From DASRDU01 sp035560235 (GTDB lineage Bacteria; Acidobacteriota; Blastocatellia; RBC074): a DNA stretch of 64,000 bases. A model generated the notes under the pieces. That model did no database searches. It was given only the letters and a program-made list of their open reading frames with translations, and was not told the DNA's origin. The translations under genes were made by a program, and so were the position numbers. Below, one piece after another: positions 8,348-17,880 of this stretch (its first letter is position 1; each line of letters begins with the position of its first letter). The stretch lies in assembly GCA_035560235.1 (NCBI GenBank), contig DATMAG010000093.1:62001-126000 (forward strand). Direction: 5' to 3'.

Positions 8348-8360
8348 AAATTCGTGGCTG
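8331..8360. repeat. Three 10-bp tandem units (TTCGTGNNNN)
   Basis: Consecutive 10-mers TTCGTGGGAA, TTCGTGAAAA and TTCGTGGCTG run across the lnt stop codon, so the last residues of Lnt (VRGNS) are encoded by the array. No inverted partner was seen nearby. Confidence 0.75.
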
Positions 8361-8393
8361 CTTTGCCCGGAATTCTATACAATCCGCCACGCC

Positions 8394-9383
<990 letters not shown>

Positions 9384-9444
9384 CCGTAACTCAAAGCGGG
9401 CCGTAGAATCGTGCTGTCGTTTCAGCCGTGATTGCGAGGTCATT

Positions 9445-10041
9445 ATGCAGCCAGTCAGCACTTCTCCACTCGTCAGAAAGTACTCGCTTAAGGAATTCTG
9501 GGCGTTGCCTGAGCCACAGGACGGCACGAAGCTCGAGTTGATCGCCGGAGTGCTTTATATGAGTCCGCCACCCGACTTCCCGCACAACCTTTCTTCCGCG
9601 TCACTGAGCCGCCTTTTCATTCTGCACCTGAGTCAGATTGGCGATCAGGGCATCGTGTTCACGCCGCGCGCAGCGATCTGGAAAACTCCGGCCACTTACA
9701 TTGAGCCGGATCTGTTTTACATCTCGGCCCGCACGGCCAGAGAGATTGACCTGAGAAAACCGGATCGAGCCGACCTGGTGGTTGAAATCATCTCGCCCGG
9801 CACAGTGCTTTATGATCGCAACACCAAGGCTGATACTTACTCGGCACTTGGCGTGCGCGAACTGTGGCTGGTTGACCCGGTGAACGAAACAGTTGAAATT
9901 CGCAACCTGAAACGCGGATCGAAAACCTACAGCCCCGGCACAATTTTCAGGCGTGGTGATCAGGTGAAATCCAGGGTACTGCCCGGATTCTCTCCATCAG
10001 TTACTGACATCTGCAAACACTCTGTCCCCCGCAAACACTGA
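9445..10041 (+). CDS. Uma2-family (DUF820) putative restriction-fold endonuclease
   Basis: 198 residues with the PD-(D/E)XK-like Uma2 pattern: LELIAGVLYMSPPPDFPH, then YIEPDLFYIS, then DLVVEIISPGT, YDRNTKADTYSALGV and ELWLVDP. The family is abundant in cyanobacteria and some soil phyla; its physiological role is unknown. The ATG at 9445 has GAGG just upstream. It sits between the two peptide-transporter ATPase genes, and its TGA overlaps the oppF ATG by 1 nt, so it is translationally coupled to an unrelated gene. This suggests insertion into an ancestral operon. A second, divergent copy lies at 42372. Confidence 0.9.
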   Translation: MQPVSTSPLVRKYSLKEFWALPEPQDGTKLELIAGVLYMSPPPDFPHNLSSASLSRLFILHLSQIGDQGIVFTPRAAIWKTPATYIEPDLFYISARTAREIDLRKPDRADLVVEIISPGTVLYDRNTKADTYSALGVRELWLVDPVNETVEIRNLKRGSKTYSPGTIFRRGDQVKSRVLPGFSPSVTDICKHSVPRKH

Positions 10042-11018
10042 TGACGAAAAACACTCTCGTCGAAATCAATGACCTGAAAAAATACTTTGCCGCCGGGAAG
10101 CATCAGTTCGTGCGCGCGGTTGATGGCGTTTCATTTGCCATCGAACGCGGAGAAACGCTCGGCCTTGTGGGTGAATCGGGCTGCGGCAAAACGACTGTGG
10201 GCCGCTGCCTGCTGCGGCTGATTGAACCGACGAGCGGGACCATCAGTTTTGAAGGCAAAGACCTGCTCGCGCTTTCGCGCAGTGAAATGCGCGCGATGCG
10301 GCGGCGCATGCAGATCGTCTTTCAGGATCCGTATTCATCGCTCAATCCGCGCATGAAAGTCGGTGACATCATCGCGGAACCGCTGATCGTGCATGGCGTC
10401 AGCAAATCAAAAAGCGACCGGCGCGACCGCACCGCCGAACTGTTGCGCGTGGTCGGACTTGATGCCGATTATGCGAATCGCTACCCGCATCAGTTCAGCG
10501 GCGGTCAGCGGCAGCGCATCGGCATTGCGCGGGCGCTTGCGCTCAATCCTGATTTCATCGTGGCCGATGAACCAGTCTCGGCGCTCGATGTTTCGGTGCA
10601 GGCGCAGGTCGTCAATCTGCTGCAGGATCTGCAGGAACAGTTCGGGCTGACGTACCTCTTCATTTCGCACGGGCTGGCCGTCGTCAAGCACATCTCAACG
10701 CGCGTCGGCGTGATGTATCTTGGCAAACTGGTCGAACTGGCTCCGGCAGAGGAAATCTATCGTCGCCCGCTGCATCCGTACACGCAGGCGCTGCTTGCGG
10801 CAATCCCGAATCCTGACCCTGAAGCCAGAACCGCCAGGCAGGCGCAGAAGCTCGGCGGCGATGTGCCGACGCCGCTCAATCCGCCCGCAGGTTGTCGTTT
10901 TCACACGCGCTGTCCGCACGCGATGGATCGTTGTCGCAGCGAAGAACCGCCGCTCGTCGAAGTCGAACCAGCCCACTTTGCCGCGTGCTTCCTGAACGAA
11001 GCGAGCGTAAAATCGTAG
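10041..11018 (+). CDS. oppF: Oligopeptide/dipeptide ABC transporter ATP-binding protein (OppF/DppF type)
   Basis: 325-residue partner ATPase. Walker A GESGCGKTT, Q-loop VFQDPYSSLNP, signature FSGGQRQR, Walker B FIVADEP and the C-terminal GCRFHTRCPHAMDRC are present. The H-loop reads ISHGLAVV where the family normally has ISHDLAVV: the switch histidine is kept, but the next Asp is Gly. The ATG overlaps the stop of the Uma2 gene by one base. With OppD it should energise a peptide importer whose membrane subunits are encoded elsewhere. Confidence 0.92.
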   Translation: MTKNTLVEINDLKKYFAAGKHQFVRAVDGVSFAIERGETLGLVGESGCGKTTVGRCLLRLIEPTSGTISFEGKDLLALSRSEMRAMRRRMQIVFQDPYSSLNPRMKVGDIIAEPLIVHGVSKSKSDRRDRTAELLRVVGLDADYANRYPHQFSGGQRQRIGIARALALNPDFIVADEPVSALDVSVQAQVVNLLQDLQEQFGLTYLFISHGLAVVKHISTRVGVMYLGKLVELAPAEEIYRRPLHPYTQALLAAIPNPDPEARTARQAQKLGGDVPTPLNPPAGCRFHTRCPHAMDRCRSEEPPLVEVEPAHFAACFLNEASVKS

Positions 11019-11118
11019 TCAGCCTGGTTTTTCGATATTCATCCTGATGTAATCCGCCACAGCTTTGCGAACATCATCGCAGGGTATACAGATCAACCGC
11101 TCTTTGAGGAGAAAACAT

Positions 11119-11907
11119 ATGGCCCCCGAAGACAAATTCACCCCCTCTGCCGCCGCTCCCCAGGCGGCTGAAGCCGCGCCGCAGAATTTCTTCAGCCGAC
11201 TGATCGGAGTCTGGTTTTCGCCGGGCGAGACGTTCAGGGAGATCGGACGTGCGCCACGCCTGCTGCTGCCGATTATCTTTGCGATCCTGCTCGGTCTGGC
11301 AGTCAGTTTCGCCATGACGCAGCGGCTCAACATGCAGGCGATGATGGCGCAGATGTTTGAGCAGGCAGTCGCTCAGGGACAGATCACTCAGGAACAGGCC
11401 GACCGGCAGGTCCAGTTCGCGGCCCGGTTCGGCACCATTCAGATGCTGGTTTTCGGAACGCTTGGGACCCTGCTGGCCGCGCTGATCGTGGCGGGGATTT
11501 TCAAGCTGGTCAGTATGCTGATGGGCGCCGACAACACTTTCGGAGCGCTCTTCGCCGTCACTCTCTACGCCTTCATTGCAACCGGAATAATCTCCTCGAT
11601 TCTGTTTGTGATGCTGCTTTACCTGAAGGATCCTTCCGAGATCACATTTCAGAATCTGGGGCAGATAGTCAGTTCCAGCCTGGGCGCGCTGCTCAATCTG
11701 CTGCTGGGCGAAGGCGCTCTGCCGAAGTTCGTGATGGCCCTGGCTTACCGGGTGGATCTGTTCACGATCTGGCTCATCTCGCTGCTCTCGATCGGCTACG
11801 CGGCAGTCTCCCGCCGGATGAAGACCTCAACGGCGGCTGCGTGGCTGACCGGCTTATATGTCATCTATGCGCTGATCGCTTCAGCCTGGACAGCGCTGCG
11901 GGGCTGA
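11119..11907 (+). CDS. Yip1-domain integral membrane protein
   Basis: 262 residues with a hydrophilic, Ala/Pro-rich N-terminus and five predicted membrane spans (about 50-70, 110-135, 140-170, 205-225, 235-258). The Yip1-type start (FFSRLIGVWFSPGETFREIG) matches bacterial YIP1-domain proteins, whose function is unknown. The ATG at 11119 has a strong GAGGAG. The gene is alone on its strand between oppF and a hairpin at 11927-11967. Confidence 0.8.
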   Translation: MAPEDKFTPSAAAPQAAEAAPQNFFSRLIGVWFSPGETFREIGRAPRLLLPIIFAILLGLAVSFAMTQRLNMQAMMAQMFEQAVAQGQITQEQADRQVQFAARFGTIQMLVFGTLGTLLAALIVAGIFKLVSMLMGADNTFGALFAVTLYAFIATGIISSILFVMLLYLKDPSEITFQNLGQIVSSSLGALLNLLLGEGALPKFVMALAYRVDLFTIWLISLLSIGYAAVSRRMKTSTAAAWLTGLYVIYALIASAWTALRG

Positions 11908-11926
11908 TGCGTTCAGGCCGATTCTC

Positions 11927-11967
11927 AACTGAGCGGTGAGGCAGGTTCCGGCCCTCACCGCTCAGTT
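11927..11967. terminator. Perfect 15-bp hairpin after the Yip1 gene
   Basis: Arms 11927-11941 and 11953-11967 are perfectly complementary with an 11-nt loop. There is no long U-tract on the plus side (only TTACC), so termination would be weak. It separates the Yip1 gene from the helix-hairpin-helix gene. Confidence 0.6.
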
Positions 11968-11982
11968 ACCGCGTAAAGGCTT

Positions 11983-12447
11983 ATGACCAATGAAGAAGTT
12001 GCCGCCGTCTTCCGCCGCCTGGCCGACCTGATGGAATTGTGTGACGACAATCCCTTCAAGTTGCGCGCTTATCGCAACGCGGCGGAAGTGATTGAAGACT
12101 TCAGCACGCCGCTCGCCGAAATTGTCGAAGTCGGCGGCGCAGCGGCTCTGCGCGACCTGCCCGGCATCGGCGCAGCCATCAGCAGCAAAATCATCGAAGT
12201 TCTCGAAACCGGAACCTGCCGCGCTTACGAAGAGATCAAACGTGAAATTCCCGAATCGGTGCTTGACCTGCTCAGGGTCGAAGGCATCGGGATGAAGACC
12301 GCACAGATTCTCTTCCGTCAGTTCAAAATCACCACGCTTGATGATCTGGCAAAGTTCGTGCGGGGCGGCGGACTGCGAAGCGTGCCGCGCCTCGGCGACA
12401 AGGCGCAGTCACGCATCGCCGCTTCAGTCTTCAAGCTGGTTTCATAA
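11983..12447 (+). CDS. Stand-alone PolX/Pol-beta N-terminal domain (helix-hairpin-helix protein)
   Basis: 154 residues matching only the N-terminal part of bacterial family-X DNA polymerases. An 8-kDa-type domain is at about 1-70 (NEEVAAVFRRLADLMELCDD, NPFKLRAYRNAAEVIE). Two helix-hairpin-helix motifs follow, LRDLPGIGAAISSKIIEVL and LRVEGIGMKTAQIL, then the start of a fingers-like region. The polymerase palm with its Asp triad and the C-terminal PHP exonuclease are absent, and the gene stops cleanly. Such a fragment can bind gapped or nicked DNA but cannot polymerise. It ends 7 bp from the convergent BtuB-like gene. Confidence 0.82.
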   Translation: MTNEEVAAVFRRLADLMELCDDNPFKLRAYRNAAEVIEDFSTPLAEIVEVGGAAALRDLPGIGAAISSKIIEVLETGTCRAYEEIKREIPESVLDLLRVEGIGMKTAQILFRQFKITTLDDLAKFVRGGGLRSVPRLGDKAQSRIAASVFKLVS

Positions 12448-12454
12448 ACCGGCG

Positions 12455-14773
12455 TTACTTCTCACCGCCGACTCTGAAGCGCAATCCGGCAGAAAAATTC
12501 AGCCGGTAAGCCGGATAGCCAAGCGCCTCCTGGTAATCCTGATTCAGTAAATTTTCGATCCGCGCAAAGGCTGCCACACGCGGCGTCAGACGATACGACC
12601 CGGCCAGATCAACCTTCGCATAGCCGCTGTTGTAGACCAGCCGCGAGAAAGTCACCGGATCAACATCGCGCCTGCGTCCGATCAGAAACGCATCCAGATT
12701 GAGCGTGAAGCGTTCACCCGTCCACGCTGCATTGAGCGCGCCTGCATTCTTCGGACGACGCAGCAATGGCAGGCCGATTTCACTGACTGCCTCCCGCGCT
12801 GCGATGAGCGTTGAATCGGTCAGCGTGTAATTGCCGCCAAAGCTCAGACGTCGCGTCGGACGCGCTGTGACGCTCAGTTCAAGCCCGCGAGCGCGAGCGC
12901 GGTCGTAGTTAATGAAATTCGTCATCAGCCCGTCGCTCAGCCTGATCGGCCCGAATGTCTGCGGGTCGCTGACAAAAACAATCTGATCGCGGAAGCGGCT
13001 GTCAAAGTAAGTCGCTTCGACGCGCAGGCGTTCATTCAGAAAAAGCTGCTCAAGGCCTGCCTCAAAACTGCGCGCGCGTTCAGGCCGCAAACCAGGATTG
13101 CCCAGAAAGAACGGACTCGGGCTGAAAGCTTCAACCAGCGTCGCAGCCTTGATGCCTTCGCCGTAACTGGCGCGCAGTTTCGTCGCGCCGAAAACAGCGT
13201 CGCCGCGCCGCGCAAACAAAACGCCTGAAACTTTCGGCGCGAGCTTCGTGCCGAATCCGGCTTCAGCAGTGAACGGCGCTGAACCTGCGCTGGCCAGCCC
13301 GCTCGCAAACTGCGCGGGCAGCCGGGCGTGATTGTTCTCAATTCTCAATCCGGCAGTCACGAGCAGGCGCGACGCATAGGCAAACTGATCCTGCACAAAG
13401 AAACCTGCGTTGCGACGTTCAGGCGCGTTGCGATTCGCGCCGGAAAAATCACCGACGAACACGGCGCGCTCCTGCTCCCATTCAAATCCGGCTGAGAGCA
13501 GATTGCTGGCGCGCAGCGCGAGATCGCTTTGATAACGCACCGCGCGCCGCCGCTGATGATTACGAAAGTAAAAGGCAAAATCGTTGAAGGCGAACGTGGT
13601 GTCAGGCGGCGTGTCGGGCCTGCTCAAATCCTGCGCCGCCGGATCGAAGCTCAGATAATCGCTTTCGGCATAAACGAACGAAAGCTGCTGCCGCCAGTTG
13701 TGCGTGGTCTGATCGTCAAGTCTCAGTCCTGTTGCAATGCGCCGCCGCCTGGCGCGTTCGTCAGGATCAGTGAAGTAAACAGCCGTCGCGCCGGGCACGC
13801 CGAGGCCGGAATTTTCACTGCGCGCCGTCAGCCTCAGTTGCGTGCGCTCACGCAAACGCCAGCCCAGATTCGCTGAAGCCGTGCGGTTCTGATAGTCATC
13901 GTTGCGGTCGCGCCCGTTTGTTTGCAGGCGCGTGAAACCGAGCGAATAATCGAATCGCCCGTGCGCTCCGGCCACGCGCGCCGCCTGGCGATTGAAAGCG
14001 AAGCTGCCGCCTTCGGCTTCAAGTTCAAGTTCGGGAACTGAAGTCGTGCCACGTCGCGTGACGAATTGCAGCACACCGCTCATCGCGTCCGAACCATACA
14101 ACGCGCTCTGCGCTCCGCGCACCAGTTCAATGCGCTCGGCATTGCCCGTCGTCAGATCGGCCAGATCGAATGAACCGCCCGCGTCATTGACCGGCACGCC
14201 GTCAATCAGCACTTTGGTGTAATCGGATTCGCCGCCGCGAATAAAGAGCGAAGTCACGCCGCCGCGTCGCGCTGTCTGCACAACACTGACACCCGGCGCA
14301 GCCCGCAGCGCATCGAGCACGCTGACCCGCTGCGACCGCAGCAGATCGGCGGCTGAAATAACAGACGCGCTCGCGGGCGATTCATTCACGCTCATTTCAG
14401 TGCGCGTGGCCGACACGATCAGCGAATCACTGATCGCCGCCACCTGAAGTCTGACTGAAACACGAGTCGCGCCGCTGCCATCAATTCTGACTTTCTGCGC
14501 TCCGTTCGCCTGCGATAACCCATCAGCTTCAACTGTCAGCAGGTAATCGCCCGCCGCGAGATCAGCAATCACGAATTCGCCGCGTTCACTGCTGACTGCT
14601 TCGCGGCGCGTCGGGCCATTCTGCCGCAGGATAAGGCGAGCGCGACTGACGGCTGCGCCCGATGAATCAGTCACCGTGCCGACGAGCGAGCCGCCGCGGC
14701 GTTGCGCGATTGCGCTCAGACTCACCAGAACAAGCAGAAGCATTACCTGAATAGTGCGTGCAATTCTTTTCAT
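12455..14773 (-). CDS. btuB: BtuB-like TonB-dependent receptor with N-terminal carboxypeptidase-regulatory domain
   Basis: 772-residue outer-membrane receptor, probably for cobalamin. A signal peptide (to SAIAQ) comes first. A Cna-B/CarboxypepD-reg domain is at about 28-105 (GSLVGTVTDSSGAAVSRARL). The plug is at about 110-240 (VSATRTEMSVNESPASASVI, FIRGGESDYTKVLIDGVPVN, ELVRGAQSALYGSDAMSGVL), with a short BtuB-like plug. A 22-strand-type barrel follows, without the usual terminal aromatic. The ATG at 14773 has GGGGAAGAG upstream. B12 specificity is inferred from its position last in the riboswitch-controlled btuFCD operon, although a repeat-filled 212-bp gap separates it from btuD and it may also have its own promoter. 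Confidence 0.85.
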   Translation of the reverse strand: MKRIARTIQVMLLLVLVSLSAIAQRRGGSLVGTVTDSSGAAVSRARLILRQNGPTRREAVSSERGEFVIADLAAGDYLLTVEADGLSQANGAQKVRIDGSGATRVSVRLQVAAISDSLIVSATRTEMSVNESPASASVISAADLLRSQRVSVLDALRAAPGVSVVQTARRGGVTSLFIRGGESDYTKVLIDGVPVNDAGGSFDLADLTTGNAERIELVRGAQSALYGSDAMSGVLQFVTRRGTTSVPELELEAEGGSFAFNRQAARVAGAHGRFDYSLGFTRLQTNGRDRNDDYQNRTASANLGWRLRERTQLRLTARSENSGLGVPGATAVYFTDPDERARRRRIATGLRLDDQTTHNWRQQLSFVYAESDYLSFDPAAQDLSRPDTPPDTTFAFNDFAFYFRNHQRRRAVRYQSDLALRASNLLSAGFEWEQERAVFVGDFSGANRNAPERRNAGFFVQDQFAYASRLLVTAGLRIENNHARLPAQFASGLASAGSAPFTAEAGFGTKLAPKVSGVLFARRGDAVFGATKLRASYGEGIKAATLVEAFSPSPFFLGNPGLRPERARSFEAGLEQLFLNERLRVEATYFDSRFRDQIVFVSDPQTFGPIRLSDGLMTNFINYDRARARGLELSVTARPTRRLSFGGNYTLTDSTLIAAREAVSEIGLPLLRRPKNAGALNAAWTGERFTLNLDAFLIGRRRDVDPVTFSRLVYNSGYAKVDLAGSYRLTPRVAAFARIENLLNQDYQEALGYPAYRLNFSAGLRFRVGGEK

Positions 14774-14782
14774 CTCTTCCCC

Positions 14783-14980
14783 TGTCAGATGTTGAGATAG
14801 AACGCGGATAACACGGATGCGACGGATCACAGCGGATTATCTGTTTTGATCTGCCTCATCTGTTTCATCCGTGTTCTCTTGTCAGATCGAAGAATGGAAC
14901 GCGGATGACACGGATCAGAGCGGATCAGCACAGATCATCCGCTGTGATCCGTCGCATCCGTATCGTCCGCGTTCCATTCT
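14783..14980. repeat. Two nonamer-repeat palindromes between btuD and the btuB-like gene
   Basis: CGGAT recurs every 9 bp (14805, 14814, 14823, then 14833 after 10), and again at 14902 and 14911. ATCCG-type complements follow with the same 9-bp period. The second unit is a long hairpin: arms 14891-14915 and 14956-14980 match over 25 bp with two differences. It begins 6 bp after the btuD stop. The first unit (14796-14876) has a looser arm at 14850-14876. The repeat fills the whole gap and contains no gene. Confidence 0.8.
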
Positions 14981-14985
14981 TTTCC

Positions 14986-15756
14986 TCACGAACCTGAAAT
15001 AGTGACTCGTGGCCGCCCGCTGTGCGGGTGCGCGTCAACGAGCAGCGGCGTGCTGAACAGTTCGCTGAGCAGCGCGGCGGTCATTACTTCCGATGTGGCG
15101 CCGCACGCCAGTAATCGGCCCTGTTTGAGCAGCGCCACGCGATCAGCAAATTCAGCGGCGATGTTGATTTCGTGCGTCACGAGCAGCGCGCCAAGATCAC
15201 GTTCACCCGCCAGCCGCCGGATCAGTTTCAGCAGTTCGATCTGATGCGCGATGTCCAGATTCGCCGTCGGTTCATCCAGCAGCAGCAGCTTCGGTTCCTG
15301 CGCCAGCGCCCGCGCCAGCACGACGCGCTGACGTTCGCCGCTTGAGAGTTCATTGAATCGCCGCGCCGCAAACTGCGCCGCATCGGTGGCCTCAAGCGAA
15401 GCCATCGCCACTCGAACATCGTGCGGCGAATCGAAACCGACAGCCTTCATCTGCGCGAACCGCCCGGCCAGCACGTATTCGAGCGCCGTCAGCGGAAAGC
15501 GCACATCACCAGCCTGAGCGACCAGCGCCACCCGCCGCGCCACTTCGCGCCGCGCCATTGCAAACAGTTCCTGCCCTTCAAACAACGCTGCGCCACGCTG
15601 CGGCCTGAGCGCGCCGCCCGCGACCGCCAGCAGCGTTGATTTGCCTGCGCCGTTCGGCCCCAGCAGCGCGACAACTTCACCCGCGCTCACCGCGAGCGAA
15701 ATGCCCGACAACACCTGCCGGTCATAACTGAATGTGATGTCGCGCAACTCAAGCAT
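14986..15756 (-). CDS. btuD: Vitamin B12 ABC transporter ATP-binding protein
   Basis: 256-residue ATPase of the FecCD/BtuCD class. It has Walker A GPNGAGKST, a Q-loop around LVAQAGDVRFPLTALEYVLAG, signature LSSGERQR, Walker B LLLLDEPTANLD and switch His in VTHE. It powers import through BtuC. The ATG at 15756 is preceded by GAGAG; an in-frame TTG at 15777 inside the heptad repeat is less likely. The 30-bp gap from btuC is made of AAATCTC heptads. Specificity for cobalamin rests on the upstream riboswitch, since heme and siderophore ATPases look alike. Confidence 0.9.
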   Translation of the reverse strand: MLELRDITFSYDRQVLSGISLAVSAGEVVALLGPNGAGKSTLLAVAGGALRPQRGAALFEGQELFAMARREVARRVALVAQAGDVRFPLTALEYVLAGRFAQMKAVGFDSPHDVRVAMASLEATDAAQFAARRFNELSSGERQRVVLARALAQEPKLLLLDEPTANLDIAHQIELLKLIRRLAGERDLGALLVTHEINIAAEFADRVALLKQGRLLACGATSEVMTAALLSELFSTPLLVDAHPHSGRPRVTISGS

Positions 15757-15762
15757 GCAGAC

Positions 15763-15788
15763 ACTCTCAAATCTCAAATCTCAAATTT
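15763..15788. repeat. AAATCTC heptad array between btuC and btuD
   Basis: Plus-strand units CTCTC-AAATCTC-AAATCTC-AAATTTA run from just upstream of the btuD start to the btuC stop codon. On the coding strand this reads ATTTGAG repeats and includes the sequence that would serve as the btuD ribosome binding site. Confidence 0.7.
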
Positions 15789-16824
15789 ACTGTCTGCGCC
15801 TGACCAGCAGATAAACAAACACGGGCGCGCCGATGAGCGCAGTGATGGCGCCGGTTGGCAGTTCACGCGGAGCAATCACCATGCGCGCCAGCGTGTCGGC
15901 AAACAGCACCAGCACTGCGCCAGCGAGCGCCGAAGCGGGAATCACCAGCCGGTTGTCTGCGCCCGTCGCCAGTCGCATCAGATGCGGCACGATCAGGCCG
16001 ACATAACCAATCGCGCCGCCGGCTGACACCGCTGCGCCAGTCAGCAGCGAAGCGGTGATGAAAACCAGCCAGCGCACCCGCGCCGTTTCAACTCCGAGCG
16101 CAAAAGCGTCGCGTTCACCGACCATCATCAGGTTGAGCGCGCGCGCCTGCGTGACCAGCACAAATGCGCCAATCAAAGACGCCGTGATGATGAAGACCAC
16201 GCCTTCGGCGCTGCCGCCTGACAAATCGCCAAGCAGCCAGTAAGTGATGTTTCTCAGCTTCACGTTTTCAGCAATCGAAGTCAGCAGCGCGATGATTGAT
16301 GAAAGAAACGTCGCCGTAATCACGCCTGCCAGGACGAGCCTTGCCGGATCATCTTCGCGGCGACCGAACCAGTAAATCACCAGCGTCGTCACCCCCGCGC
16401 CCGCAAAACCGAGCAGCGGACGCACAAACGAAAACTGACTGAAAAACATCAGCGCAATAATTGAACCAAGCGCCGCGCCGCCCGATACGCCCAGCACGTA
16501 AGGATCAGCGAGCGGGTTTCGCAGCAGCGCCTGAAACGCGGCTCCGGCGAGCGCGAGCGCCGCGCCCACACCGAGCGCGAGCAGAATGCGCGGCAGTCGC
16601 AAACTGAAGATGATGACTTCCTGCTCGCGCGCGAGCGGCGAAGCCGCGCCAGTGAGCTTTGCCCACACCGCCGCGACGATTTCACGCGGCGCGATGAATT
16701 CACTGCCCAATGCGAGCGCAATGATCGCAGCGCACACAAGCACTGCGCCGAGCGTGCCAAGCGTCAGCATCGCCCGTCGCCCGGTCAGATAAGTTCGCGC
16801 CCGTGGGTTCAGCACTGCTTCCAT
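15787..16824 (-). CDS. btuC: Vitamin B12 ABC transporter permease (FecCD family)
   Basis: 345-residue inner-membrane permease with about ten spans. The FecCD hallmarks are seen: SLRLPRILLALGVGAALALA, then FQALLRNPLADPYVLGVSGG, the GxIGFVGL-like GAIGYVGLIVPHLMRL coupling segment, and a C-terminal RELPTGAITALIGAPVF. It starts 5 bp after the btuF stop, and its own stop lies in the heptad spacer before btuD. Role in B12 uptake is inferred from the operon and riboswitch. Confidence 0.92.
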   Translation of the reverse strand: MEAVLNPRARTYLTGRRAMLTLGTLGAVLVCAAIIALALGSEFIAPREIVAAVWAKLTGAASPLAREQEVIIFSLRLPRILLALGVGAALALAGAAFQALLRNPLADPYVLGVSGGAALGSIIALMFFSQFSFVRPLLGFAGAGVTTLVIYWFGRREDDPARLVLAGVITATFLSSIIALLTSIAENVKLRNITYWLLGDLSGGSAEGVVFIITASLIGAFVLVTQARALNLMMVGERDAFALGVETARVRWLVFITASLLTGAAVSAGGAIGYVGLIVPHLMRLATGADNRLVIPASALAGAVLVLFADTLARMVIAPRELPTGAITALIGAPVFVYLLVRRRQ

Positions 16825-16829
16825 GACTC

Positions 16830-17753
16830 TTACTTTGTCGCGCTGGTTTTCTGTTCGTGAATCGCGTTTGCCAGTTGCTCAAGGCCTTCGACAATGCGCG
16901 GCCCCGGACGGTCTGTCAGATCAGGATTGATGCTCACGATGCGGCCAGCGCGCACCGCAGGCGTTTCGGCAAAATCGCGTCGCAGTTCCGCGATGCTGAC
17001 AAGTTCAGTGCCGTGACTTTCGGGAACGATGATGATTTCAGGCGCGCGGGCGATGACCGTTTCGCGCGAAAACTGCGGATAGTCCGCTGTCTCTGCGCCT
17101 GAGATTGATTCGCCGCCGACAATGGTGATCAGGTCGTTGATGAAAGTGTTGTGTCCGGCAGTGATGAGCGGCGCGTTCTGCAATACATAAAAGACACGCG
17201 GTCGCGGCAGGTCTTTGACGCGGTCGCGCACGGCCTGAATGCGCTGCTGCATTTCCGCAGCAATGGCTTTGGCGCGTTCAGTCGCGCCGGTCACTTCACC
17301 AATGCCCAGAATCGAACGGCTGACCTCTGCGACCGTGCGCGGGTTTGAGACATAAACCGGAATCTTCAGTTCATCGAGCTGGCGCGTGATTTTTTCAAGC
17401 TGGCTGGAGGTCGTGATAATGACCAGGTCAGGTTTGAGCGCGATGATGCGTTCCAGATTCGGCTGAATCGTGTCACCGACTTTCTCTTTCGTTTTCGCTT
17501 CAGGCGGAAAGTCGCAGTAAGTCGTCACTCCGACAATGCGTTCACCGAGTCCGAGCGCGAAAAGAATTTCAGTGATGTTTGGCGCGAGTGAAATGATGCG
17601 CTGCGGCGTGTGCGCGAGAGTCACTTTGCGATTGAGGCCGTCAGTGAATTCGCGCTGAGCAATGGTCTGAACAGGTTGAGATGAACGACAGCCTGCAATG
17701 AAAAGCAGCGCCGCGAAAAAGAGGTGATGAATTGTGCGAGCGGGGCAGGGCAT
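16830..17753 (-). CDS. btuF: Periplasmic cobalamin-binding lipoprotein
   Basis: 307-residue substrate-binding protein of the two-lobe helical-backbone type (BtuF/FhuD). The lipoprotein signal ends at LFIAGC (Cys22). Lobe 1 begins RIISLAPNITEILFALGLGE followed by VGVTTYCDFP, a BtuF-type sequence. A long backbone helix follows, then lobe 2 with VFYVLQNAPLITAG. Two adjacent ATGs (17756 and 17753) follow GGAAGG; the second has the better spacing. It is the first gene after the cobalamin riboswitch and its attenuator hairpin. Confidence 0.9.
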   Translation of the reverse strand: MPCPARTIHHLFFAALLFIAGCRSSQPVQTIAQREFTDGLNRKVTLAHTPQRIISLAPNITEILFALGLGERIVGVTTYCDFPPEAKTKEKVGDTIQPNLERIIALKPDLVIITTSSQLEKITRQLDELKIPVYVSNPRTVAEVSRSILGIGEVTGATERAKAIAAEMQQRIQAVRDRVKDLPRPRVFYVLQNAPLITAGHNTFINDLITIVGGESISGAETADYPQFSRETVIARAPEIIIVPESHGTELVSIAELRRDFAETPAVRAGRIVSINPDLTDRPGPRIVEGLEQLANAIHEQKTSATK

Positions 17754-17765
17754 CATTTTCCTTCC

Positions 17766-17812
17766 GAAATGCAAAGGCCTCAGACACGACCGAAAGAGCG
17801 CGTCTGAGGCCT
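17766..17812 (-). terminator. Expression-platform hairpin of the cobalamin riboswitch
   Basis: On the minus strand an 11-bp stem (17812-17802 pairing with 17785-17775), extendable through GCG/CGT, is followed by TTTGCATTT directly before the btuF ribosome binding site. Its place between the aptamer and the first codon fits a transcription attenuator that forms when B12 is bound. Confidence 0.7.
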
Positions 17813-17880
17813 GAAACCCGGAAGATCACCTGCACCGACCGCGCCGCCCTCTTTCAGCCGAAGAGGCAAAGCCGCAAGGG

